A stretch of DNA of 64,000 bases, from the NCBI RefSeq assembly GCF_037940415.1, contig NZ_CP149798.1:7225001-7289000 (forward strand). The letters run 5' to 3'. The position numbers were made by a program, and so were the translations under genes. This DNA comes from Streptomyces sp. f51. GTDB taxonomy: Bacteria > Actinomycetota > Actinomycetes > Streptomycetales > Streptomycetaceae. Shown here piece after piece: positions 7,241 through 16,067 of this stretch (position 1 is the first letter of the stretch; every line of letters starts with the position of its first letter). Below the pieces are notes generated by a model. The model had not been told where the DNA came from. It ran no database searches and saw only the letters and a program-made list of their open reading frames with translations.

Positions 7241-8557
7241 GTGTCCTGGCCCGACCACGCCATCTGGTGGCACGTCCATCCCTTGACCTTCCTCGGCGCG
7301 GAGCCGGACGCCCTGCCCGCGGGCGAGCCCGTGCGGCACCGGCTGCCGGTCCTCTGCGACTGGCTGGACCATCTGGTCGGACTCGGCTGCAACGGGCTCG
7401 CCCTGGGGCCCGTCTTCGCGTCCGAGACCCACGGCTACGACACGACCGACCACTTCCGCGTCGATCCCCGCCTGGGCACCGAGGCCGATCTCGCCGAACT
7501 CGTCGACCGTGCCGCGTCGCGCGGGGTCCGCGTCCTGCTCGACGGCGTCTTCAACCACGTCGGCAGATCCTTCGCGCCGTTCGCCGACGTGGAACGGCGC
7601 GGTTCGGCCTCCCCGTACGCGGACTGGTTCGTCCCCGAGGGCGACGACTTCCGGACCTTCGAGGGGCACCGGCGTCTCGTCACGCTGAACCACGCATCGC
7701 CCGCGGTCGCCGATCATGTCGTCGACGCCCTTGACCACTGGCTCGACCGGGGCGTCGACGGCTGGCGGCTGGACGCGGCCTACGCGGTTCCCCTGCCCTT
7801 CTGGCGCACCGTCACGGACCGGGTCAGGACACGTCACCCCGGGGCCTGGTTCAGCGGCGAGGTGATCCACGGCGACTACACGGCGTACGTCGTCGAGGGC
7901 GGCCTGGACACCGTGACGCAGTACGAGCTGTGGAAGGCGATCTGGAGCTCGCTCAACGACCGCAATCCGCACGAACTGGCCTGGGCGCTCAAGCGCCACA
8001 ACACCATGATCGACACGTTCGCGCCGCAGACGTTCGTCGGCAACCACGACGTCACCCGTCTCGCCAGCCGACTGGAGGAGCCCCGGCACCTGGCCCTCGC
8101 GCTCGCCGTGCTGTTCACCGTCGGGGGGACACCGTCCGTCTACGCGGGGGACGAGCGGGCCCGTCAGGGAGTCAAGGAGGACCGCGCGGGCGGGGACGAC
8201 GCCATCCGTCCCGCGTTTCCCGCCTCCCCGTCGGACCTCGGTGCCGAGGGGCTGGACGTGCAGCGGCTGCACCAGACCCTGGTGGGGGTGCGCCGCCGTC
8301 ACCCCTGGCTCGTACGGGCCAGGACCCGGATCCACTCGCTCGACGACACCGTCCTCGGCTACACCCTGGGCGCGCCCGACGGCGGCCCCACCCTCGCGGT
8401 GGTCCTCAACTTCGGCCCCGCCCCGGCCGCCGCCCGACTTCCGGCCGCCGAGTGGACCTCTGTCGCGGGTGATGCTTCCGTCGATTCCGCCACGGGTGCG
8501 GTCTCGCTTCCCGGGACGGGCTGGTTCATCGCCACGGCACCGGGAAGTCGTCCTTGA
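7241..8557 (+). CDS. GH13-family alpha-amylase-like enzyme
   Basis: The 438-residue cytoplasmic protein has the GH13 signature regions in order: GVFNHVGRSF (region I, DxxxNH variant), GWRLDAAYAV (nucleophile Asp), WFSGEVIHGD (acid/base Glu) and FVGNHDVTR (transition-state Asp). A C-terminal beta domain follows. There is no signal peptide, so it acts inside the cell on maltooligosaccharides, or is a glucanotransferase or trehalose-type enzyme. The start is a GTG with GGAGG seven bases upstream, 11 bases after marR. The coupling to marR and the FUSC exporter is odd for a sugar enzyme. Confidence 0.85.
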   Translation: MSWPDHAIWWHVHPLTFLGAEPDALPAGEPVRHRLPVLCDWLDHLVGLGCNGLALGPVFASETHGYDTTDHFRVDPRLGTEADLAELVDRAASRGVRVLLDGVFNHVGRSFAPFADVERRGSASPYADWFVPEGDDFRTFEGHRRLVTLNHASPAVADHVVDALDHWLDRGVDGWRLDAAYAVPLPFWRTVTDRVRTRHPGAWFSGEVIHGDYTAYVVEGGLDTVTQYELWKAIWSSLNDRNPHELAWALKRHNTMIDTFAPQTFVGNHDVTRLASRLEEPRHLALALAVLFTVGGTPSVYAGDERARQGVKEDRAGGDDAIRPAFPASPSDLGAEGLDVQRLHQTLVGVRRRHPWLVRARTRIHSLDDTVLGYTLGAPDGGPTLAVVLNFGPAPAAARLPAAEWTSVAGDASVDSATGAVSLPGTGWFIATAPGSRP

Positions 8558-8560
8558 TCT

Positions 8561-8577
8561 CCGGCCCGCCGGGCCGG
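8561..8577 (+). terminator. Hairpin just after the GH13 gene
   Basis: CCGGCCC-GCC-GGGCCGG forms a perfect 7-bp stem three bases after the stop codon. There is no U-tract, as is common in high-GC genomes. Confidence 0.45.
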
Positions 8578-8821
8578 GGCGTGCGGAGCTGGCCGATGTG
8601 CGGGGCCGGCGTCGAGGAACACCGGTCACACCGGACAACTCCCGTGGGCGCGCGCGGAGTTCGGGGCCGCGCATGGTGGCGCGGGGGATCGGCAGACCTG
8701 TCCCCGAGGGGGAAGGTCATGACAGACTGCTCCGCGTCCAGGGGGTCGATGAGGCGTGAGACGTGAGTACGACGCGGTCCACCAGGGAGTCGCTGGTGGA
8801 CCTCCGCAAGGAGACGGAACG

Positions 8822-9052
8822 ATGAAGCACGCCGTGAACGCCGCCGAAGAGCTGGGAACCCAGGGGTGGAGCATGCCCTGGAGCGCCGGCGGTGACGGAG
8901 GCTGCGTCGAGATCAAGAATCTCGGCGGCGGCGTCGTGGCCGTCAGACAGTCGACGGACCCGGACGGCCCGGCCCTCATCTGTCCCTCGTCGGTGTTCGC
9001 CGAGTTCGTCGGCGCCGCCAAGGAAGGGCGAGCGGACTTCCTCATCGCCTGA
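8822..9052 (+). CDS. Orphan DUF397 protein
   Basis: The 76-residue protein has the DUF397 pattern: a GCVEI segment, GVVAVRQSTDPDGP, and a terminal block of SVFAEFVGAAKEGRADF. These streptomycete proteins usually sit directly behind an XRE-type regulator of the WhiJ/BldB-related systems and act with it. Here no HTH gene is adjacent, since the gene upstream is an amylase. The start at 8822 has AAGGAGACGG just upstream. It probably works with a regulator encoded elsewhere, or is a leftover. Confidence 0.8.
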   Translation: MKHAVNAAEELGTQGWSMPWSAGGDGGCVEIKNLGGGVVAVRQSTDPDGPALICPSSVFAEFVGAAKEGRADFLIA

Positions 9053-9367
9053 CACATGTGCGGCTCGCTGTCGCCCGGACGCCGCGGAGGACGCTGCCGG
9101 GCGGCCCCACCGGGCCCGGCCATTGTCCCTGCGATCGACGCCCGACAGCCTCTCCCGAAAGCCTCCGGAATCGGGCATGATGGGGCATCCGTACCGGTCG
9201 AGCGACCCAACACCGTTGTCGGACTGAACCGTTCACCGTTCCCGTACGTCGAGCGAATGCCGTCCCGCCCCTTCGTCGCACGTCCGCCCGGTCACGTCCG
9301 CGCGGGCGCGTGCACGGGAGTGGCGCCGCGGCAGCAGCAATGTCGTCGAGCCTGGGGAGGAAGTCCA
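9053..9367 (+). other. Intergenic region before the FHA-FAD gene
   Basis: These 315 bases contain no convincing gene. They should hold the promoter of the downstream FHA-FAD gene, but I see no clear -35/-10 pair. A GGGAGGAAG ribosome site lies at the right end, just before the GTG start. Confidence 0.4.
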
Positions 9368-11275
9368 GTGGCGCCGGTGCTTGTTGGACGCGAAGGACTG
9401 CTGGCCGGAGAGCGGATACCGGTGATCGGCACCCGGGCCACGTTCGGGCGCAACCCCGAGAACACCGTCGTGCTCTCCAGCCCGAGCGTCTCGCGCTTCC
9501 ACGCGGAGATCGTCCTGGACGACACCCAGGGCTATGTGCTGCGCGACTGCGGAAGCAGCAACGGCACGCTGGTGAACGGCGAGGAGATCGACTCCCGGCT
9601 CCTCAAGGCCGGGGACGACATCAGCATCGGCGACCAGGAGTTCCGCTTCGAGGTCGCGGACGCCATGGAGACCATCATGGCGCTCTCCTTGCCCAGGTCA
9701 CTGACCTGCGGTGAGGAGGAGACCGAACACGGGCCCGTGCTGCGGGTCACCATAGCGGGCGGCGGCCCCGTCGGCCTGTCCCTCGCGCTGCTCCTGGAGC
9801 ACTTCCTCGGGGCCCAGGTGAACATCACCGTCTACGACGGCCGGTGGCGCAAGCAGGGCCGCAAGATCGTCTGGAAGGACGAGAGCCAGGGCAACGTACG
9901 GCGCCAGCAGGTGGTGACCGTACAGAGCCGCCAGTACCTCAGTCTGCCCGAGGAGGTGCAGGCCCGGCTCTTCGACCCGGACAGCTACACCGAGATGTGG
10001 CCCTCGGGCCCCGACTCCATCGGCGACCACCACCCGCGCAACCTGCGGATCGCCTACATCGAGGACCGGCTCCTCGAGGTGGCGAACGAGAAGCGGAGCC
10101 GGATCCGGCTCGTACCCGCCCGCTTCAGCGTCGAGGAGCAGCTGGACACCCTGGCCGATCAGCAGGTCCTCGCCATCTGCGACGGCGGACGGTCGCACAC
10201 GCGCGAACACTTCGCCGCCAAGTTCGGCAAGGCGGACGAATCCATCTACTCGCTGGACGGCCGCCACCTCCAGGACGTCGTCCTCGGCCTGCGCGTGAAA
10301 TCCGGTCTGGCCGACCCCATGGCGGTCCTGCTGACCGTCGGACAGAACCGCTTCCTGCTGAACTCCCTGCGCGGCGAGGGCTTCCTCAACATGCGTCTCA
10401 CGGACGCGGAGATCGCGGAGGTCGTCGGCATCGATCCGGTGCGCCGCGTCTTCGAGGAGTGCATCGCCTCCCGTCCCTGCCTCATGGGGCGCGACGAGCA
10501 CGGCGACTACCGCTGCTCCACGCACAGCACCCTGTTCCTGCCGGCCCTGATCAGGGGCTCCGCCCTGTGGAAGCGGGTCGGCGAAGGGCTGCGGCTGTTC
10601 GGCGTCGAGCCGGGCGCACTGAGCGCGGTCACCTCGTTCCGCCTCGACATGGTCCAACGCCCGCGATTCACCGCCGAGTTGCTGCCGCCCACCGCCAACT
10701 CCACCGGGACGTACGGCTTCCTCCTGGGCGACGCCGCCAACGCCATCCACTTCTGGCCGGGCCGGGGTCTCAACAGCGGCCTCGCCTCGGCGATCTCGCT
10801 CGCGCGGTCCCTCAACGGGGCGTGGAACGGCAAGCCCTTCCGGGACGCGGACTTCCTGCGCCACGAGGCGGCCATGTCGATGCTCCAGTACCGCCACAAG
10901 AGCCGCGCCTGGAAGGCGATGGTGACCACCGACGACACGGGCGCCACCTGGGCCATCAAGGACATCATCGCGCACGGCATCGACGGCATCGCCGAGGAAC
11001 CGGATCGCGAGGCCGACACCGCGACGCTGCTGGAGCGGCTGCGCGGGATCCGTACGCGGCTGGCGACCCGCATGGAGGGCATGCCGGACGACGAGGCGAT
11101 CCTGGAACGGCTCGGGACCCTGGAGAGCACGACTCTTCGCATGCTGGTGCTCAGCGGTGCCTGGGACACCCTCACCATGGGCGGCGAGGAGGTCGACATC
11201 GACATCTTCTACGGCCGTGACTCCGCCGCCGCGGCAGCGGCCGTCGAAGCCCTCGAACCGGCGGCCCAGCTCTGA
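9368..11275 (+). CDS. FHA domain fused to FAD-dependent monooxygenase-like protein
   Basis: The product of about 635 residues starts with a forkhead-associated domain (residues about 1-100). Its motifs are FGRNPENTVVL, SPSVSRFHAEI and CGSSNGTLVNG, the phosphothreonine-binding loops. A linker leads to a Rossmann/FAD domain from about residue 120, with VTIAGGGPVGLSLALLLEH. The second FAD motif is GDAANAIHFWPGRGLNSG near residue 455. The fold looks like class A flavin monooxygenases, but the usual DG motif between these is not obvious. The start is a GTG with GGGAGGAAG upstream. The fusion suggests a flavoenzyme recruited to Ser/Thr-kinase signalling. Substrate unknown. Confidence 0.8.
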   Translation: MAPVLVGREGLLAGERIPVIGTRATFGRNPENTVVLSSPSVSRFHAEIVLDDTQGYVLRDCGSSNGTLVNGEEIDSRLLKAGDDISIGDQEFRFEVADAMETIMALSLPRSLTCGEEETEHGPVLRVTIAGGGPVGLSLALLLEHFLGAQVNITVYDGRWRKQGRKIVWKDESQGNVRRQQVVTVQSRQYLSLPEEVQARLFDPDSYTEMWPSGPDSIGDHHPRNLRIAYIEDRLLEVANEKRSRIRLVPARFSVEEQLDTLADQQVLAICDGGRSHTREHFAAKFGKADESIYSLDGRHLQDVVLGLRVKSGLADPMAVLLTVGQNRFLLNSLRGEGFLNMRLTDAEIAEVVGIDPVRRVFEECIASRPCLMGRDEHGDYRCSTHSTLFLPALIRGSALWKRVGEGLRLFGVEPGALSAVTSFRLDMVQRPRFTAELLPPTANSTGTYGFLLGDAANAIHFWPGRGLNSGLASAISLARSLNGAWNGKPFRDADFLRHEAAMSMLQYRHKSRAWKAMVTTDDTGATWAIKDIIAHGIDGIAEEPDREADTATLLERLRGIRTRLATRMEGMPDDEAILERLGTLESTTLRMLVLSGAWDTLTMGGEEVDIDIFYGRDSAAAAAAVEALEPAAQL

Positions 11276-11297
11276 GGCGGGTCCGGCCCGCCAGGGG

Positions 11298-11384
11298 GAC
11301 CGCACCGCCTGCCGCCGGATCGCACCGCCTGCCGTCGGACCGCACCGCCTGCCGTCGGACCGCACCGCCCGCCGCCGGACCGCA
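11298..11384. repeat. 20-bp tandem repeat, four copies plus a partial one
   Basis: Units of the form GACCGCACCGCCTGCCGTCG start at 11298, 11318, 11338 and 11358, followed by a seven-base fragment. Copies differ at one to three positions. The array lies just after the FHA-FAD stop codon, so it is outside that coding sequence. Confidence 0.85.
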
Positions 11385-11620
11385 CGGGTAAAGTTACTCT
11401 TCAGTCGCTTGTCACCAGCGGCCGCTGAAGGCACGGCGCGGGCGGGGTGCCGTCACACTGTGCCGCACCCGGCCGGAGGTCTCGCCGCCCACCCGGCCAC
11501 CGGTGGCCGGCCGACCCGCGGGAGCCAGGCCATGGTCCCGGACGGCGGGCGCGCTCGTGTCCCGCCGCTGGGCTCCGCGTGCGAAACCACCCCCGAGCTG
11601 TCCCCTGGAGCCTGACCACG

Positions 11621-12628
11621 ATGACGACGACCGCCACGAACTCCGCAGGCACGCCCGAGTCCGCGGAGCCGCATCCGGTCTGGCGGGTGCTCACCGAGCG
11701 GGCGAGGACCGGCAGCCGCCCCGGCGCACGCACCGACGGTCACCGGGTCGCCCTGGCCATCGAGGGCGGCGGGATGCGCGGCATCATCGCCGGCGGGATG
11801 GCCCTGGCCCTGCACGAACTCGGACTCACCAACAGCTTCGACGCCGTCTACGGCGCCTCCGCAGGCGCCGCTTCCGGCGCCTGGCTGCTGAGCACGAGCC
11901 CGCAGTCGCTGCGCTTCTGGGCGGTACCCAAGTACGCCAGGACCCTGATCCGGCGCTCGAACCCGCTGCGCGGCAAGCCGCTCGTGGACCTGCACGCCTT
12001 CTACGAGGTCCTCTACCGCTACGGCGACCAGGACTGCGCGCCGATGGACTTCGCCTCGATCCTCGCCAGCGACATCGAGTACCACCCGCTGGCCACCGAC
12101 GCCGAGACCGGGGAGTCGACCGACCTGCGGCCCGTCATCGGCGACGCCGCCGAGCTGCGTCGCGCACTGCGGGCCAGCGCCTCTCTGCCGCTCCTCGCGG
12201 GCCGGCCCGTGACGCTGGGCGGGCGCCGCTTCTACGACGCCGGGGTCTCCGAATCCGTGCCGTACCGAACCGCGCTGGCCCAGGGCGCGACCCATGTCAT
12301 GGTGCTGCGTTCACGGCGGGTGATCGACGCCGCCCGGCCGTCGCGCTCCGCCGCGCTCATCGCGAGGACGGTGCTGCGGCGCGAACCCCAGGCCCTGCGC
12401 CAGGTGTTCCTCGACCGTGAGACACGGCTGGCCGAGGACGACGCCCGGCTGGCCGACCACGCGGCCGTCGTCTCGGTCCGCCCCGCCCCGGAGTCCCCGG
12501 TCGTCGGCCGTCTCGCGCGCGAGGGCGACCTCCTGGAGAGCGCCCTGGAGGCCGGGCGCACCGCCGTGCACGACACCTACTCCCGCCTGTACGGCACCGG
12601 CGATTCCCCGGTGGCCGCCGACAGCTGA
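11621..12628 (+). CDS. Patatin-like phospholipase
   Basis: The 335-residue cytoplasmic protein carries all patatin signatures: an oxyanion loop EGGGMRGIIAGG, the nucleophile motif YGASAGAAS (GxSxG), and the catalytic Asp in FYDAGVSESVPY, with DA in place of the usual DG. It should hydrolyse phospholipids or acylglycerols through a Ser-Asp dyad. The size matches the RssA-type bacterial patatins. The start at 11621 has CTGGAG upstream. It is convergent with the next gene with a gap of only six bases. Confidence 0.85.
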   Translation: MTTTATNSAGTPESAEPHPVWRVLTERARTGSRPGARTDGHRVALAIEGGGMRGIIAGGMALALHELGLTNSFDAVYGASAGAASGAWLLSTSPQSLRFWAVPKYARTLIRRSNPLRGKPLVDLHAFYEVLYRYGDQDCAPMDFASILASDIEYHPLATDAETGESTDLRPVIGDAAELRRALRASASLPLLAGRPVTLGGRRFYDAGVSESVPYRTALAQGATHVMVLRSRRVIDAARPSRSAALIARTVLRREPQALRQVFLDRETRLAEDDARLADHAAVVSVRPAPESPVVGRLAREGDLLESALEAGRTAVHDTYSRLYGTGDSPVAADS

Positions 12629-12634
12629 TCTCCG

Positions 12635-13177
12635 TCAGCCCTCGCCCAGATCGGCGAAGCGCCCGGCCCAGGACCTGAAGCGGTCGTCGTGCTCCTTGCG
12701 CGCCTCCCACAGCGCGTCAGGATCCTCCGGCGGCCCCAGACCGAACGTCCGGTCCAGCCAGGTGAGGAACTCGGCGTGCCCCTGGCTGTGTTCCCCGGTG
12801 TCCTCCTCGCCCTGCCCGGCGCCGAGGAAGCCCTCCGCGACAGGCTCCCGGTCGAGAGCGAGAAGCCGGAACAGCTCCCTGAGGTCACGCGCGATCACAT
12901 AGAGGTCGCCCTCGTCGCCGACGAACACGACGGGCAGGGTGGCGAGTTCGGCGCGATCGTCGCACCGCCACAGGGCGTAGTCCGAGCCCGAGCCGTTGGC
13001 CTTCGCGAAGGGGATGAACCTGCCGAGGAACCCGGGATCCTCCGACCAGGTGTGGAGGCCGGCGTCCCCGCCGAACTCGTACAGCTCGAAGCCCTCCGCG
13101 TAGAACACGGGACCGAGCCGGTCCTCGAACTCCTTGAGCAGGTTCAGTTCGGGGACGGGCGAGTACGCCTCGCGCAT
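12635..13177 (-). CDS. Hypothetical protein (SMI1/SUKH-like character)
   Basis: This is an acidic, soluble protein of 180 residues. Its middle part (LARLPVV-type strands, VVFVGDEGDLYVIARDLREL, then a helical tail with WLDRTFGL) resembles the immunity-like SMI1/KNR4 fold, but I cannot confirm it. The ATG at 13177 has CAGGAGGTC upstream. Such proteins are often immunity proteins to polymorphic toxins; no toxin is seen nearby. The neighbour on the left is convergent and the one on the right divergent, so it is a single-gene unit. Confidence 0.5.
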   Translation of the reverse strand: MREAYSPVPELNLLKEFEDRLGPVFYAEGFELYEFGGDAGLHTWSEDPGFLGRFIPFAKANGSGSDYALWRCDDRAELATLPVVFVGDEGDLYVIARDLRELFRLLALDREPVAEGFLGAGQGEEDTGEHSQGHAEFLTWLDRTFGLGPPEDPDALWEARKEHDDRFRSWAGRFADLGEG

Positions 13178-13309
13178 ACGACCTCCTGAGCCGGCCCGGC
13201 AGCACCCGCTCGTCCGTGCGGAGCCGGGGCAGCACAAGATACCTTCCGGCCGATCCCGCCCCGGCCGAGTCCGGCGTGCGGAGCGGTCCCACGGAGGACG
13301 GCTCCTTCG

Positions 13310-13323
13310 TAATACTGGGAAAC
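13310..13323 (+). promoter_or_regulatory. -10 element giving a leaderless methyltransferase message
   Basis: TAATACT at 13310-13316 is followed by GGGAAAC and the ATG at 13324, with no ribosome site. Transcription from this -10 would begin within a base or two of the ATG. Confidence 0.5.
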
Positions 13324-14067
13324 ATGGCCATCTATGACACGCTCGGCGCGACGTACGGCCGGACCCGGCAGCCGGATCCGCGGATAGCAGCGCAGGTGCA
13401 CGCGGCGCTCGGGGACGCCGGGACCGTGATCAACGTGGGAGCGGGCACCGGTTCCTACGAGCCGCGGCAGACGGTGCTGGCCGTCGATCCCAGCCAGATC
13501 ATGATCGACCAGCGCCCGCGCGGGTCCGCGCCCGCCGTCTGCGCGGTCGCCGAACGCCTTCCTCTGCGCGACAACGCCGCCGACGCCGTCATGGCACTGC
13601 TGACCGTCCACCACTGGACCGACCTCGTGGCCGGCATCGCCGAACTCCGCCGGGTCGCGCGCCGCCGTATCGTCATCCTGACCTGGGACCAGGAGATATT
13701 CCGCGAGCGGTTCTGGCTCGTACGCGAGTACCTCCCGCAGGCCGCGGCCTTCGACGACAGCCGGGCCGTCCCGATGGACCGGCTCGCCACCCTGCTCGGA
13801 GGGGCACACCAGGAGGCCGTTCACGTCCCGCACGACTGCACGGACGGGTTCGGCGCGGCGTACTGGCGCAGACCCCACGCCTACCTCGACCCCCAGGTGC
13901 GCGCCGGAATCTCCATGTTCGCGCAGACGGGAGAGGACACCGTCGCCCCCGGCCTCGCGGCGCTCACGGACGACCTCGCGACGGGCCATTGGCACCGCCG
14001 GCAGTCCGACCTGCTCGCGCTCGACACCTTCGACGTCGGCTACCGGCTCCTGGTGGCGGACGCCTGA
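13324..14067 (+). CDS. Class I SAM-dependent methyltransferase
   Basis: The 247-residue protein has motif I VINVGAGTGSYEP near residue 38, the acidic end of strand 2 at VLAVDPS, and LPLRDNAADAVMALLTVHHW for motifs II/III, as in UbiE-type methyltransferases. The C-terminal part (YWRRPHAYLDP, a fixed order in this family) positions the acceptor. The acceptor is unknown. The gene is preceded by a strong -10 and probably has a leaderless message. It is divergent from the hypothetical gene at 12635. Confidence 0.85.
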   Translation: MAIYDTLGATYGRTRQPDPRIAAQVHAALGDAGTVINVGAGTGSYEPRQTVLAVDPSQIMIDQRPRGSAPAVCAVAERLPLRDNAADAVMALLTVHHWTDLVAGIAELRRVARRRIVILTWDQEIFRERFWLVREYLPQAAAFDDSRAVPMDRLATLLGGAHQEAVHVPHDCTDGFGAAYWRRPHAYLDPQVRAGISMFAQTGEDTVAPGLAALTDDLATGHWHRRQSDLLALDTFDVGYRLLVADA

Positions 14068-14302
14068 CCCTCGCGGCAACCCTACCGAGCCAGGTCCGGT
14101 CGACGGCGGCACCCCGCCGCCCGGACGTACCGGCCCCGCACCCGTCCGGGTCACCGGGCGCGCGGACCCGGCGGCCGGGCGGCAGGGTGATCCTGTCGAC
14201 GCCCGGAGCAGCGACGGAGTCACCGTCAGGACCGTCGCGTCGGTGGCCTCGGGTGCCGTCCCGGACCTGAGGCGGCCTTGAGCGCGTTCATCAGGAGGTT
14301 TC

Positions 14303-14962
14303 GTGCACGAAATGCCGCTCCTCAAGAGCGTCGGCGAGCTGCTGCGCCGACGGCACGGTTCGTCGGGCCGCGATCGCCAGGCGCGGCTGCCCGACGGATT
14401 CACCCTGGACAGCGCGAAGGTCAGCGGGTTCGTCGCCGGGACGCTCAGCACCGAGGACGAGGCGAGCCTGGCCGACGAGATCGCCCGGCTGCTTCCGCAT
14501 CACTGGGACATGCCCACCAAGTCGGTGGAGGCGCTCACCCCGGTCGTCGACCACCTCGGTGGACAGCAGCAGTTGATGGCATGGCTGGACCACCACCCCG
14601 GCCGGCCGCGGCTGATCGCGCGGATCTACGTGCTGCTCGGCCATCTCGACCAGTACAGCGAGGACCCTGCGGTTCTGGAGGCCGTCCGGCACGCCAGAGC
14701 CCAGGACCCCTTCCCCGTCGGTCTGCGCGGCTATCTGGTGCCGGAGACGAACGCCGAGACCCTGGGCAGCCTCGCCTTCAGGGTCGAGGAACTCCTCGGC
14801 GACGACCGTGTGGACGACGCCGTGGCACTTTCCCTGGCGACCGCCGACTGGCTGCGTGGCGCGGCGGAGAACGCCGAGTCGCCGAGTGCCGACGTTCGCG
14901 AGATGGGCGAACTCATGGGCCATCTGCACCGGGACATCGGCGAGGCCGCCGCGAAATCCTGA
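14303..14962 (+). CDS. Hypothetical protein, no family recognised
   Basis: This is a helical, acidic protein of 219 residues starting at a GTG with CAGGAGG upstream. It has several DAAxxL-type helices, a GFVAGTLS turn near residue 45, and no membrane segment or signal peptide. There are no Cys, HExxH or Rossmann motifs. The spermidine-synthase-like gene follows on the same strand after a repeat-rich 308-base gap. I do not assign a function. Confidence 0.55.
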   Translation: MHEMPLLKSVGELLRRRHGSSGRDRQARLPDGFTLDSAKVSGFVAGTLSTEDEASLADEIARLLPHHWDMPTKSVEALTPVVDHLGGQQQLMAWLDHHPGRPRLIARIYVLLGHLDQYSEDPAVLEAVRHARAQDPFPVGLRGYLVPETNAETLGSLAFRVEELLGDDRVDDAVALSLATADWLRGAAENAESPSADVREMGELMGHLHRDIGEAAAKS

Positions 14963-14994
14963 CGGGGTGAGGCGCGCGCACGACGAGCCTGCCC

Positions 14995-15086
14995 CCGACC
15001 GGACCGGACCGGACCCGACCCGACCCGATCCGACCCGATCCGACCGTCCCCGACCGGACCCGATCCGACCGGCCCCGACCCGATCT
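14995..15086. repeat. Pentamer-like (CCGAC/CCGGA) low-complexity tract
   Basis: About 90 bases consist of variants of five-base GACCC, GATCC and GACCG units. The tract sits in the 308-base gap between the hypothetical gene and the spermidine-synthase-like gene. The rest of the gap shows nothing except the AAAGGCAGCGG ribosome site before 15271. Confidence 0.8.
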
Positions 15087-15270
15087 GGTGCCGTACGACC
15101 GTTTGGCCACCCGCCGACCGCGTTCCCATGTGAAGATCCTCCACAGCGTCGGGCCCGAGCCGGACGGTGCGGTGCCTCTCGTGCCCGCATCGCCCCGGCG
15201 GGGGCGCCCGGTGCCGGTGACCGCCCCCTCGACCGCGAGGGTGGGCCGAGACCGGGGAGAAAGGCAGCGG

Positions 15271-15999
15271 ATGAGCGCGCGTTTCGAGGAGATCGACTGG
15301 CGGCCGACGCCCATGGGCGAGATCAGCCTGCGCCGTCGGCGGGATCCGCTGTCGGGCGACGACGTGTACGAGGTGAAGCTCGGCGACGAGTACCTGATGT
15401 CCAGTCTCTTCACCACGGGGGAGATCGAACTGGCCCGGCTCGGCCTGGCGGAGGTGTCCGAGGGCCCGCTCGACGTCGTCGTGGGCGGACTCGGTCTCGG
15501 GTACACGGCCAGGACGGCTCTGGACGACCCACGCGTGCGCTCGCTCATCGTCGTCGACACCCTGGCCGAGGTGATCGACTGGCACCGGCGGGGGCTCGTA
15601 CCCCTCGGTGAGGGCCTCGCGTCCGATCCCCGGTGCCGTCTGGTGCGCGGGGACTTCTTCGCGATGACCACCGGGGACGGGCCGCGCGGCCTCGACCCCG
15701 ACAGCCCCGGCCGCCGTTTCCACGCGATCCTCCTGGACGTCGACCACTCACCCCGCCATGTGCTGCACCCCGCCCACGCGGTGCTCTACACACACGACGG
15801 GCTGACCGCTCTGGCCGAACTGCTCCAGCCCGGCGGTGTGTTCGCCCTGTGGTCGAACGACCCGCCGGACAAGGAGTTCGGCGCGGTGCTCGCGGAGGTC
15901 TTCACGGACACCGCGGCACACGTCGTGGACTTCGACAATCCGCTTCAGGGCGGGACCTCCGCCAACACGGTCTACCTGGCACGAAGGCGCGACGGCTGA
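15271..15999 (+). CDS. Spermidine-synthase-like (polyamine aminopropyltransferase fold) protein
   Basis: The 242-residue protein has the family's core: LDVVVGGLGLGYTARTAL (nucleotide loop), IVVDTLAEVIDWHR (acidic residue at strand 2), and HAILLDVDHSPRHVLHP, where polyamine synthases have their conserved Asp. A helix-strand pair with LQPGGVFALWS follows. The N-terminal polyamine-synthase strands are reduced, so it may be one of the stand-alone spermidine-synthase-like methyltransferases rather than a true synthase. It converges on the STM4011 operon, with a hairpin between them. Confidence 0.7.
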   Translation: MSARFEEIDWRPTPMGEISLRRRRDPLSGDDVYEVKLGDEYLMSSLFTTGEIELARLGLAEVSEGPLDVVVGGLGLGYTARTALDDPRVRSLIVVDTLAEVIDWHRRGLVPLGEGLASDPRCRLVRGDFFAMTTGDGPRGLDPDSPGRRFHAILLDVDHSPRHVLHPAHAVLYTHDGLTALAELLQPGGVFALWSNDPPDKEFGAVLAEVFTDTAAHVVDFDNPLQGGTSANTVYLARRRDG

Positions 16000-16011
16000 C
16001 AGCACCCGGGG

Positions 16012-16049
16012 CCCGCGGTCCGAGACCCGGACGGGTGCCGGACCGCGGG
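16012..16049. terminator. Bidirectional hairpin between convergent genes
   Basis: CCCGCGGTCCG (16012-16022) and its complement at 16039-16049 form a perfect 11-bp stem with a 16-base loop. It stands between the spermidine-synthase-like gene and the end of the STM4011 operon. Confidence 0.65.
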
Positions 16050-16067
16050 ACCGACCGGGCCCGGCTC

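Noticed and set aside
7088..8674. Long minus-strand open frame opposite the GH13 gene
   Set aside because: It is antisense to a gene with all GH13 motifs; high GC leaves such frames open. Composition is low-complexity and no motif is seen.
9698..11434. 578-codon minus-strand frame opposite the FHA-FAD gene
   Set aside because: It is a shadow of the coding strand, with no domain signature and no ribosome site, and it runs through the tandem repeat.
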